A stretch of 64,000 nt of DNA from Ruminococcus turbiniformis (GTDB lineage Bacteria > Bacillota > Clostridia > Lachnospirales > Lachnospiraceae). Made by a program: the position numbers and the translations under genes. The number at the start of each line of letters is the position of its first letter. Position 1 is the stretch's first letter. Of the stretch, positions 17,458 through 26,038 are shown in pieces. Where the stretch lies: NCBI RefSeq assembly GCF_020687545.1, contig NZ_JAJEQX010000014.1:28016-92015 (forward strand). Direction: 5' to 3'. The notes below the pieces were generated by a model. The model was not told the DNA's origin and made no database searches. It saw only the letters and a list, made by a program, of their open reading frames with translations.

Positions 17458-19500
17458 CTACCAATTCGACCGTAGCCTTGTAGACAACAGCGTACACCTT
17501 TTCCGTTCGGCTCCATTTTGAACGGCATATTCAAAAGAATGGTTCACACTGTAGATGTATACTTTTTCGGTTGCCCGAGTGATCGCAGTATAAAGGATCC
17601 TTCTTGTAAGCATCCCTTTGGAGTAATCCGGCAATAAAATATAGACTTCCCTATAAGCACTGCCCTGGCTCTTATGAATGGTTATGCAGTAAGCCAGATC
17701 CACATCCCTGATATTGCTCTTTCCTATCCGTATGTCCTGTCCTCGGATCCGGACGGTCAGGGAATCACCGTCGCCGTCAACCACATCCCCGACATCCCCG
17801 TTATAAATCCCTTTTTCATAGTCCGTCTTTGTGATAATAATGGAATCACCGAGATAGAATGATTTTGCCCCATATTTCATGCATAGTTTTGCTTTGGGGT
17901 CCTGATACAATTTGTTGATAAGGTTTGTCCCAAGCCCTTCCTTCTTCACGGTAGTCAGGATCTGGATGCCTTCCTCCCTGCTTTTGGGGATCTTCTCCCT
18001 TGCCTCCTGCACCGAATCAAAATCCAGGATCTGGAAGGTTTTGTCCTGGTCAACTTTCCCATACCCGTTATTGATCCGTTCCGCGTTCTCGTATATCGTT
18101 CCCCTGTTACGGATCACTTCATTGAGCCTGTATACATCAACCTGTCCGGATCGGATCAGTTCGCTTAAGACGTTCCCGTATTCAACACTCTGTAACTGGT
18201 CTTCATCTCCAACAAGGATAAGGATTGCTCCGCTTTTTATAGCCTTAAACAATAGGGAAGCAAGCTTTAGACCGAGCATCGAAACCTCATCGACAATAAT
18301 CAAGTCTCCAGGTAGCGGGTTGTTCGGCCCTTTTGATGATAGGGATTCCGCATAGGGCCGTATATCCAATAGACGGTAGATTGTTACGGCCTGCATCCCG
18401 GTAGCGTCGCTTAAGACTTGGGAAGCTCGCCCCGTTGTAGCTGCCAACTGGATCACTGAGGACGGTTCAAAGGCTTCAAGGAATCCCCGGATTACTGACG
18501 TTTTTCCGCTTCCAGGAGGCCCCGTCAGTATTTTTACGCCGCTTGTTTTCAGGGCGTCAAATGCCGCCCTTTGGTTTCTGGTATACTTAATCCCCAATTT
18601 TTCCTCAACCTCCTTGGGGCTCTGGATCTGGTAGTTCTTATGTCTTAACTGGAGTCTCCTGAAATGACTGATAAATAAACTCTCTTCCTCATAAATTTTT
18701 CTTTCGTAAATATAGATGGTTCCTTTATATTCGATGATTTTGATCTTGTCCTGCAGTTGATGGAGCGCCATATTTACCATAGCCATTGTGATTGGATAAT
18801 CCTGCCTGCGGTTGATATAATCCAGGAGACTTTTAGCCGTCAGACAGGTATTCCCGATATTTCTTGATCGCAGCAGAGCGTCTATTATATAGGCGCAAAG
18901 CCTTGATGGTGCATAGCCCTGGATTCCCTGATACCTTTTTGCCATTTGATCCGCTATACGGATATCTATATCGTGGTACAAGCAGGCACGGTATAAGTGC
19001 AGGATAAAATTGGAGTAGGTTATATGCCTGTCTAACAGTGCGCTGATCCGGTCAATTGGGACATTATATTCCTGCAGGATTTTCGTAATCTTTTCCCGGT
19101 CGGATAATTCAGACAGCCTTCTGATAATCATGTCGGGATCCTTAACACGCATTTCCATAAGTTTTTCCCTGGCAGTGCTGTCTAAATGCAGTAAATTCCC
19201 GATCCCGGAAATACGACTGGCCTGATTTGGAGTTAACCATGGGGCCGCATAATCCAACAGAAGCTTTCCTTCTCCCACTCCTGTAGATGGGAGCCGGTCA
19301 GATGTCACTTGAAAAACGCCATGTTTGTCCCACTCGCCATCCAAAATAACAGGCATTTTTTTCCGGTAGATCCCCACTTTGCCTCTGCAAGTGATCAGCC
19401 CGTCACAGACATGAGGGCAGCTTGACATAGGCTGTGCCAGAAATTCTGTAATTCCGGTTATGTCATCTTGGGATATCGTTTTCCAATAAATTACATCCAT
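17458..19500 (-). CDS. RecD-like superfamily 1B DNA helicase
   Basis: 680 residues from ATG 19500 (AGGAGA upstream; the open frame extends 22 codons further). Helicase motifs in order: Walker A LTGPPGSGKTSVIRG near 328, Walker B IIVDEVSMLGL, motif III LILVGDEDQLQSVEYG and the C-terminal UvrD_C_2 segment CITIHKSQGSAYREVYIL with RRILYTAITRATEKVYI. The N-terminal 300 residues form a separate module with no recognised family, unlike RecD2 at 51399. It presumably unwinds DNA 5'-3' during replication or transfer. The gene shares a divergent promoter region with the plus-strand gene at 19594. Confidence 0.88.
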   Translation of the reverse strand: MDVIYWKTISQDDITGITEFLAQPMSSCPHVCDGLITCRGKVGIYRKKMPVILDGEWDKHGVFQVTSDRLPSTGVGEGKLLLDYAAPWLTPNQASRISGIGNLLHLDSTAREKLMEMRVKDPDMIIRRLSELSDREKITKILQEYNVPIDRISALLDRHITYSNFILHLYRACLYHDIDIRIADQMAKRYQGIQGYAPSRLCAYIIDALLRSRNIGNTCLTAKSLLDYINRRQDYPITMAMVNMALHQLQDKIKIIEYKGTIYIYERKIYEEESLFISHFRRLQLRHKNYQIQSPKEVEEKLGIKYTRNQRAAFDALKTSGVKILTGPPGSGKTSVIRGFLEAFEPSSVIQLAATTGRASQVLSDATGMQAVTIYRLLDIRPYAESLSSKGPNNPLPGDLIIVDEVSMLGLKLASLLFKAIKSGAILILVGDEDQLQSVEYGNVLSELIRSGQVDVYRLNEVIRNRGTIYENAERINNGYGKVDQDKTFQILDFDSVQEAREKIPKSREEGIQILTTVKKEGLGTNLINKLYQDPKAKLCMKYGAKSFYLGDSIIITKTDYEKGIYNGDVGDVVDGDGDSLTVRIRGQDIRIGKSNIRDVDLAYCITIHKSQGSAYREVYILLPDYSKGMLTRRILYTAITRATEKVYIYSVNHSFEYAVQNGAERKRCTLLSTRLRSNW

Positions 19501-19531
19501 CGCTCGTCTCCTCATATCAATCATACACAGG

Positions 19532-19538
19532 AATATGG
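19532..19538 (-). promoter_or_regulatory. CCATATT box before the RecD-like gene
   Basis: The box is 32 bases upstream of the helicase start. A second box points the other way at 19563, making a divergent pair. Confidence 0.5.
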
Positions 19539-19562
19539 AATGGATTTTTTTGCAGATATCTT

Positions 19563-19569
19563 TCATATT
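19563..19569 (+). promoter_or_regulatory. TCATATT box before the 250-residue gene
   Basis: Plus-strand copy located 18 bases before AGGAGG. It supports the orientation dependence of the motif. Confidence 0.5.
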
Positions 19570-19593
19570 TATTTTTGAAAAAAACAGAAGGAG

Positions 19594-20346
19594 GTGCAGG
19601 CAGGGACGAGTCCTGATGCTACGAACAACCGGGCATATTTTAGCCGTCTGAGCGGGTTTGGCAGTCGTGGTACCCTGCCGAATATTATGGACACATTGTA
19701 TCTGAATTATGAAAACTATTTGATTGGAGCAACGAATGACATCGGAATGCAGAACTTTTTCGGGGCTGAGCCGGGCGGGGCAAACCAGCAGCGTGCTGTC
19801 TCCTGTATAAAATATGCCCTTGAGGAAGTACTGGGATGGGATATGGAAGAATGCATCCAGAAATTTGACTCTTATATTTTATCCTTGATGAAATTGGAAC
19901 GGCTTGCGGACTTCATTGAATATCCCGATGAGGTTGAGCCCCGTGATACCAGATATATCTTATCATTGATGTATCCGAAAAGAGTGCATCTTAATTTAAG
20001 GCAACTTGTTATTGAGGTGTATGACCGGGTGCTAAACCATGAATCACATTTCCCAAAGGAATATTTTTCCGGGCCGAATGGGTTCTTCCGGTACTGCATC
20101 TGCCTACAATATTTGATTACCAATTATCATCCGGTAGAATCCATTGACGAACTATATCAGTTTTTAATGTCAAACGATGGTTCCCGGTTCCTGATGGAAT
20201 ACCGGCTTAAGGTACCGGCGGATCATTTGGAAATTGATCTCCTTGACTGTGTACATGAGATAACGGACCACGACGAAAACAGTTCATTATACTATGGTTA
20301 CTATCAGTTCTTAAGGGAACTCGGCAAGGCAAATGCCGCATCGTAA
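19594..20346 (+). CDS. hypothetical protein
   Basis: Up to 250 residues. The start is uncertain: GTG 19594 overlaps its own AGGAGG, while the first in-frame ATG (MDTLYLNYENYL) is at 19687. The protein is helical and acidic, with segments ALEEVLGWDMEECIQKFDSY, LERLADFIEYPDEV and RQLVIEVYDRVLNHESHFPK. No membrane segment or known motif is recognised. It is one of only three plus-strand genes in the element and is convergent with dnaE; both share one terminator hairpin. A regulatory role is possible but unsupported. Confidence 0.7.
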   Translation: MQAGTSPDATNNRAYFSRLSGFGSRGTLPNIMDTLYLNYENYLIGATNDIGMQNFFGAEPGGANQQRAVSCIKYALEEVLGWDMEECIQKFDSYILSLMKLERLADFIEYPDEVEPRDTRYILSLMYPKRVHLNLRQLVIEVYDRVLNHESHFPKEYFSGPNGFFRYCICLQYLITNYHPVESIDELYQFLMSNDGSRFLMEYRLKVPADHLEIDLLDCVHEITDHDENSSLYYGYYQFLRELGKANAAS

Positions 20347-20351
20347 GATTT

Positions 20352-20379
20352 ACAAAAAGGACCTCAGTGGTCCTTTTTG
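20352..20379. terminator. shared terminator of convergent genes
   Basis: CAAAAAGGACC pairs with GGTCCTTTTTG around a 5-base loop. The dnaE stop codon lies in the hairpin, so the transcript can terminate in both directions. Confidence 0.85.
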
Positions 20380-23300
20380 TTCGTGATACCTGTATGCATA
20401 TAATTTATACAGCCTAGTTCTTTTATTGTATCTATATTGACATGCAACTCTGATACTGTAGGCGCGATTCTTTTTGCACTTGCGTCGAAATGGAATACAA
20501 CGATCAGACTGAGAGTCCCTTTCCCATTACGCGCAATCACCTGCTTCGCTTCCTCCGTTTTTTGCCAGGAGTCAAGATTCAAGTAATATGTATGTTTTTC
20601 AAGTGGTGAGCATTTTGAAACGAAAACCGTCCCGTCTTTATAGTTTCCTTCCAGCCGTACTGCTTTTCCGGCCATCATTTTCTCTGGTTTTTCTGTGGTT
20701 TGGAAAAGAAGGTGAGCTGTCCCATCTTTTCCGTAGAGAGTTGCCGTAACATACATGCCATTTTTTTTGTGCTTCTGTTCTATCTCTGAGAGGATGCCCA
20801 TCACTTTGCAATGCCCATTTTTGAGTTGCTTAAATGGAGTGCATCCGTAACCCTCCTCAGGCCCGTAACTTGCCATAGGATCTGCCGTAAGCAGGAAACC
20901 GAGGGCCTGAATTTCATGTTCGCATATCCAGCTTTCATTATAATTATTGTCTTTATCCCCGCAGTCGGTAGTTTCAGAACAGGCGCTGCCCAGAGTATGG
21001 TCATCTAAGGCAAGGAATAGTTTTTCCCTGTCCCTCGTATAAGAATCAAAGGCCCCAGCACAGATTAATGCGGACAGGATCCTTTTCCCCGGCTTAATCT
21101 CCTTTGTCCTGGAGGTGAAATCAGCCACCGAAAGAAACGGGGCCTCCGTATATGCCCTTGAACGGAGGCATGTAATCTGCTCAATATCAGAGCGGGATGC
21201 GATCCCTTTAATTCCGCAGAACCCATACCGGATTGCGTTATCTTCGATTACAAAATCAAAAAAGGAATGGTTGATATCTGGGCCAAGGACGGAAATACCG
21301 AGCCTTCTGCAGTCCTCCAGGATTCCCGGATACTTCTCAATTTCGTCGTTGTTGTACATCGCGCACAGGAATTCTGTCGGGAAATGGTATTTCAGCCATG
21401 CTGTCTGGTAGGATACAATGGCATAGGCAGCGGCATGAGATTTGTTAAACGCATATTTGGCAAATTCAGTAAGCTGTTCAAAAAGTTTTTGCGCCGCATC
21501 TTCCGCAATCCCATTATGGATACATCCTGTTATCCCGCGCTTTGGATCCCCGTAAATAAATGCATGCTTTTCAACTTTGAGTTTTTCCTCTTTCTTCTTA
21601 GACATCGCTCTCCTCACAAGATCAGCCTGTCCTAAACTGTATCCTGCCAGTTGGCGGAAAATCTGCATGACCTGTTCCTGATAGACGATAGCCCCATATG
21701 TAACAGAAAGGATAGGTTTCAGCTCAGGCACGAGATATTCGGGCTTGCGCTTCCCGTGCTTTACGCTGATCACATCTTCAATGTACTGCATGGGTCCAGG
21801 GCGGTACATAGCGACCAGGATAATTAAATCTTCAATCGTATCCGGTTTGAAGCTTTTCAGCAATTCCTTCATTCCATCCGATTCAAACTGGAATACAGAA
21901 TTTGTATTCCCTTCCGAAAAGATTTCGCGGAACACTTCCTGTTCAAACTCAATCTTCTCTATGTCAATGATTTCCCCGCGATACCGTTCCACAAGCTGAA
22001 GTGTATCTGAGATACAATCCTGCGTATTTAATCCGAGAAGGTCCATTTTCAGGAGCCCTTTCTGTTCGATTTGGTTCATATCGCACTGAACAGCCCATAC
22101 CTGTTTCTCCCCTCTCCAGGTCACAGGGACGTAATCACTGACATCTCCATTGTCAGAGATTACTACGCCGCCGGCATGAACCCCGACTGCGGAGAGCTTC
22201 CCTTCGATCAGCTTTGCCTTTTCCCAAAGAAGCGTCTTCTCCTCGTCATCCCCGTACATCTGGTAAAAAAGTGCATCGCACTCACTCACAGTGGATCCAA
22301 TCGGAATGAGGGAAGCCACTTCTTCCGCATGTGGATAGGTCTCCACATTCAGTTCGCTTGCCCGGTCGCGGCCGGCCATGCGTACCGCAGATCGCCCTGC
22401 ATAAGAGGTTTTCGTACAGATGGATGTAACAGCCTTCTCTCCGTATTTCCACTTCAGGTACTTAATGATATACGGGCGCAGGGAGCGCTTCACATCCGTG
22501 TCAATATCCGGCATGCTCACGCGCTCCGGATTTAAGTACCGGTCAAAAAGCAGATGGTAACGGATCGGGTCCACGTTGGTGATCCCCAACAAGTAGCAGA
22601 CGAGTGATCCGGCAGCGCTTCCCCTGCCCGGAGGCGCATAGGTACCGGAAACATACCCTTTCCTCTTGACCCACTCCTTAACTTTTGAAAAATCTTTTGG
22701 CATTTTGGGGAGGTCGTATTGGGGGATGCAGCTTAAGAGCCTGATCATCCGGCAGTAATCTTGTACGACCATGTGGTAATCCACATATCCCATCTGCTCA
22801 ATGATTTTCACTTCACGTTTCAGGCGGTCTTCATATTCCCCGGTCCATTCATCTTCACGGAATTTCTCACGTTTTCCCTCCTCCAATAGCTGATAGAAAT
22901 CCATATCCGAACTGCATTTCGGGTAGTGCTTACCCATAGGGATCTCGACATGGCACTGGTCGAGGACCGCAGTGTTACGGATTGCCTCTTCTACGGGATC
23001 TTCCGGAAGTATTTCAAGGAGCGAGTCCCTCAGTTCGCCTTCCGTTTTCACATATAGTTCTTTATCAGCCTCCTGAAGGTTTTGGTGCTGCATATAATAA
23101 TTATACCTTAGGATCTGCCTTGCCTGTTCTTGCCCCTTTTTTGCCATATGCGCGTCGTTAGCAGCGATTACAGGGGTCCCTGTTTCTTTTGCAAGCTTGC
23201 ACAGAAGCGGCATAACATACGCTTCATCGGGAAGCCCATGGTACTGGAGTTCAATATATAACTGTGGGAATATTTTTTTGAGTGTATATAGTTCTTCCTT

Positions 23301-24167
23301 CGCCTGTTCATACAATTTCGGTTCTTCCGGGAGGCGTGGATGCTTGAGTTCCGCATCTAGCTTTTTATATGTTTCCGCTTTCCTGCGCAGCTTATCTGCA
23401 GCTGCTTTTTCCTCCCGGCGGGTCTTTACCGCAGCCTGGTACTTCTCCTCAGCAGCGACATAATCCTGTTGTGCCAGCCTGTTCAGGGTCTCCAGTTCAT
23501 GAAGCCGGATTGCAGCTTCCTGGCTTTCTGGATCGTTTCCTGCCTTTTTCCTGGCTTTCTCAATCTGTGTCAGGAAAGTCTTGGTTAAATACTTCTTTGA
23601 TTCGTTTTTATCCCGTTTGAATTCCCTTTCCGATTTGAGGGCCGCCTTGTAAGCTGCATCGGCAGACTTCCACATCTCATAATATTCTTTCAGCGAAGAA
23701 AGCTTGTCCTGTCTTTTTTGCAGTGCCCGTTCTGCTTTTTTCCGGGAGAGCAGGATCTGTGATAGCGGCCCGCTAATGCATGCGGTTGTCGCGATCACAT
23801 GCTGGGATCCTTTAAAATACTTTTCCAAAGTCTCCCTTGTCATAATCGGATATGTGATATGTCCGGTTTTGGATTGGTTTGCCTCCGCATCCCTGACTGC
23901 TTTTGCAATCTGCCGGTATCCTTCCAGGTCTTTTGCGATCAGGATAAAATGCTCCTTGTGGTCCAGGTATGTTTCGATCCCAGGGACCGTATTCACCCCA
24001 TGCTTCTTGCCTGCCTCTAAAAAATCGTCAATCCCGAGCATTGTCCCATGGTCGGTAAGAGAGACAGCCACCGCCCCTATCTCTTTAGCGCGCAGGACAA
24101 GTTCTTCCGGGGTCTGTGCGGAATCATGGAGGGAATACATTGTATGCGCATGTATAATTGAGAACAT
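20364..24167 (-). CDS. dnaE: DNA polymerase III alpha subunit (DnaE type)
   Basis: 1267 residues. An N-terminal PHP domain has metal ligands (IIHAHTMYSLHD, SLTDHGTMLG, NDAHMAK). It is split by about 155 residues of charged coiled coil (near 144-300, e.g. KKAERALQKRQDKL, EEKYQAAVKTRREEKAAADK). The polymerase domain follows, with palm motif MPDIDTDVKRS near 551, GRGSAAGSLVCYLLG, HAGGVVISD and ELLKSFKPDTIEDL. There are tandem helix-hairpin segments and a C-terminal OB fold (CKVMGILSEIEQKHKKNGMY). Canonical enzymes read D-x-D-F after the catalytic aspartates; here it is V. The length is normal for DnaE despite the insert. It is an element-borne replicative or repair polymerase, probably paired with the element's own clamp at 36980. 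Confidence 0.93.
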   Translation of the reverse strand: MFSIIHAHTMYSLHDSAQTPEELVLRAKEIGAVAVSLTDHGTMLGIDDFLEAGKKHGVNTVPGIETYLDHKEHFILIAKDLEGYRQIAKAVRDAEANQSKTGHITYPIMTRETLEKYFKGSQHVIATTACISGPLSQILLSRKKAERALQKRQDKLSSLKEYYEMWKSADAAYKAALKSEREFKRDKNESKKYLTKTFLTQIEKARKKAGNDPESQEAAIRLHELETLNRLAQQDYVAAEEKYQAAVKTRREEKAAADKLRRKAETYKKLDAELKHPRLPEEPKLYEQAKEELYTLKKIFPQLYIELQYHGLPDEAYVMPLLCKLAKETGTPVIAANDAHMAKKGQEQARQILRYNYYMQHQNLQEADKELYVKTEGELRDSLLEILPEDPVEEAIRNTAVLDQCHVEIPMGKHYPKCSSDMDFYQLLEEGKREKFREDEWTGEYEDRLKREVKIIEQMGYVDYHMVVQDYCRMIRLLSCIPQYDLPKMPKDFSKVKEWVKRKGYVSGTYAPPGRGSAAGSLVCYLLGITNVDPIRYHLLFDRYLNPERVSMPDIDTDVKRSLRPYIIKYLKWKYGEKAVTSICTKTSYAGRSAVRMAGRDRASELNVETYPHAEEVASLIPIGSTVSECDALFYQMYGDDEEKTLLWEKAKLIEGKLSAVGVHAGGVVISDNGDVSDYVPVTWRGEKQVWAVQCDMNQIEQKGLLKMDLLGLNTQDCISDTLQLVERYRGEIIDIEKIEFEQEVFREIFSEGNTNSVFQFESDGMKELLKSFKPDTIEDLIILVAMYRPGPMQYIEDVISVKHGKRKPEYLVPELKPILSVTYGAIVYQEQVMQIFRQLAGYSLGQADLVRRAMSKKKEEKLKVEKHAFIYGDPKRGITGCIHNGIAEDAAQKLFEQLTEFAKYAFNKSHAAAYAIVSYQTAWLKYHFPTEFLCAMYNNDEIEKYPGILEDCRRLGISVLGPDINHSFFDFVIEDNAIRYGFCGIKGIASRSDIEQITCLRSRAYTEAPFLSVADFTSRTKEIKPGKRILSALICAGAFDSYTRDREKLFLALDDHTLGSACSETTDCGDKDNNYNESWICEHEIQALGFLLTADPMASYGPEEGYGCTPFKQLKNGHCKVMGILSEIEQKHKKNGMYVTATLYGKDGTAHLLFQTTEKPEKMMAGKAVRLEGNYKDGTVFVSKCSPLEKHTYYLNLDSWQKTEEAKQVIARNGKGTLSLIVVFHFDASAKRIAPTVSELHVNIDTIKELGCINYMHTGITNKKDH

Positions 24168-24202
24168 AGAATCATCTCCCGGGTCGTATATCTTACAATG
24201 GC

Positions 24203-25494
24203 TTATTCGGTTTCAATAATGTCGCGATACGAAGCTGCTGGGTTGGGGGCAGCCCCGTTTACCGTAATATTCATGTTGCCTCCCGAAGTGTTGGCTAACA
24301 CGTCGAGGATTAAGGACTCCCCCTGAAGGTCAAGCTGGGTTGCCTGGGAGCAGTCAGAAAGGAAATTGGAATAATCTTCCGGATTCCCATGGACTGTAAG
24401 CGTCCCGCTTAACCGTAAACATCCATTAAAACAGGAGCTGACATCTGTTACGCCTGCCGGTATCTCTGACGGGACGGAAAGCGAGATGTCCCCGGAAAAG
24501 CACTGGCTCATGTTCTGGACGCTGTCTGGGATCTCCGGCATTTCGCGCATATTGATGCATCCCGCAAAAGCATTTGAAATATTGATCGCATTACCAGGGA
24601 GTTCTGCCTCAGTTAACACAGTGCATCCCTCATAGACAGAACTGGCGTCCACAACGCCCACTGCATTCGAGACATCTGCCCCGGATTGGAGCTGTGTGCA
24701 TTCCGAATACGTCCCTGTCAGGTTCCTTGTAGATTGTGGGATCGCAGATGGCTTAGTCAGAGCCGTGCATCCAGCAAAAGTTTCTGTCATGTCCAATAAA
24801 TCTTGGCACCCGTCCAGGTTTGGAGCGGATTTCAGGGCAATGCATCCGGAAAAGGTGCGTACCATGCTGGTGACAGAACTTGGCACTGATTTTACATACT
24901 CCAAAGTCTCAATGTCGCTGAAGCATTCATCCAGTGATAGCGGCATTACCTTGTCCTCAAAAGAGATTGCTGTGATCGGATGGTCATCCATATTTTCATA
25001 ATCTTTCCACGGGTATTCCCCGTCCGGGAAGGCAAGGATATCCCCTTCTCCCTCAAAGCAAAGCTCACCATTGCTGTACAGGACAGCTTTCACTGCGTCT
25101 GGCTGTGGGCTCCCGCACTCAAATGCGACAATCCTTGTCCTGTCGTTTTCTACTTTTACAGTGCATTCCAAATCTTTATAAGAGACTACCACATTTGTCA
25201 CGGCACCGATTTTTGCCGGCGTATCCCTTGACAGGGATATCTCGCTGCTTGACAGATCCGTCTCCATGCCGTTCTCGTGGGTTGCTGTCACATGAAAATC
25301 GGACGCTTCTATGGTCTCGCCCTGTCGATAAACATTTGTATTCTCCGCAGTAATTTCAACAATTGGGGACTGCTCCGCTGTTGCGTCCATGACGGCTGGG
25401 ATAATTTTCCCGGCCCCAAAAAGGATGCCAAAAAGGATGAGCAGCAAGATAATCTTTTTTTATAAGTGTCCCAGATTCCTAGTATTATTTTCAT
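24203..25494 (-). pseudogene. repeat-rich surface protein with an apparent frameshift in an A7 tract
   Basis: The main frame (414 residues, to 25447) lacks a proper start. A start at ATG 25494 gives MKIILGIWDTYKK and then loses frame at seven A (25455-25461). One extra A would join it to IILLLILFGILFGAGKII, a perfect membrane anchor. The ectodomain has an Ig-like bacterial segment (VYRQGETIEASDFHVTATHE) and about eight repeats of BspA-like type (FAGCTALTKPSAIP, FAGCINMREMPEIP, FNGCLRLSG). It may be a phase-variable adhesin, a pseudogene or a sequencing slip. It follows the coiled-coil operon after a terminator. Confidence 0.65.
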
Positions 25495-25505
25495 TCTTTT
25501 AAAGG

Positions 25506-25534
25506 CAAAAGAGCCCGCGATTTTTATCGCGGGC
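25506..25534 (-). terminator. terminator of the XRE/coiled-coil operon
   Basis: Perfect 9-bp stem GCCCGCGAT/ATCGCGGGC with a 4-base loop, followed by TCTTTT on the minus strand. Confidence 0.8.
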
Positions 25535-25571
25535 AGTATGCCCTCCTCCTTCCTATATTTGTAGATTGGCG

Positions 25572-26024
25572 TCAGTACATGGCTTCCTGAGATTTCGGGC
25601 TGTTATCTTCTTTTTGTGTTAAAAGATACGTGACCTTTATCTTGGAAAAGATTTCTTTATGCAGTTTTTTTATCCTCCGCGAGTCAAGGTCATGGTTAAT
25701 GCAGCGCAGGGCCCCCGCATAATCGCGGGCAATAGAATGGTCAAGATAAAAAATAGCCTTTCGGATCGCTTTGCGTATCTTGTTATGCTTTTTACATGCT
25801 ATCAGCATATTACTGAAAGTAGATCTCAAATTCCCATCGAACTTTTCTTCAAACAGACGGACGTAATAGTTTTCCATCCTCCTTTTCCTGATCGCCCCTA
25901 TAATAGAACATATGACTGCGACCAGGAGAAAAATTGCCAGGTTCATCACAAAATAAAGCTCGATTGTAATATTGCCCTGTGTTATGTCCTCAACCAGGCC
26001 CTGGATCAATGTATTCGCTTCCAT
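25572..26024 (-). CDS. small single-pass membrane protein, unknown
   Basis: 150 residues, ATG with GAGGGG upstream. There is one strong hydrophobic segment near 25-48 (FVMNLAIFLLVAVICSIIGA) followed immediately by RKRR, so the long C-terminal helical and basic part should be cytoplasmic. No family is recognised. It is the last gene of an operon with the XRE regulator (28134) and the 701-residue coiled-coil protein, 14 bases after the latter, and may anchor it at the membrane. Confidence 0.65.
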   Translation of the reverse strand: MEANTLIQGLVEDITQGNITIELYFVMNLAIFLLVAVICSIIGAIRKRRMENYYVRLFEEKFDGNLRSTFSNMLIACKKHNKIRKAIRKAIFYLDHSIARDYAGALRCINHDLDSRRIKKLHKEIFSKIKVTYLLTQKEDNSPKSQEAMY

Positions 26025-26038
26025 GACTTACCCCTCCT

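Noticed and set aside
19590..19625. Sequence CTGATG followed by CGAAC with a flanking GGAC/GTCC stem, reminiscent of a hammerhead ribozyme core
   Set aside because: The stem II and the stem III cleavage context are missing and the spacing is too short; it is more likely chance in the leader of the 250-residue gene.
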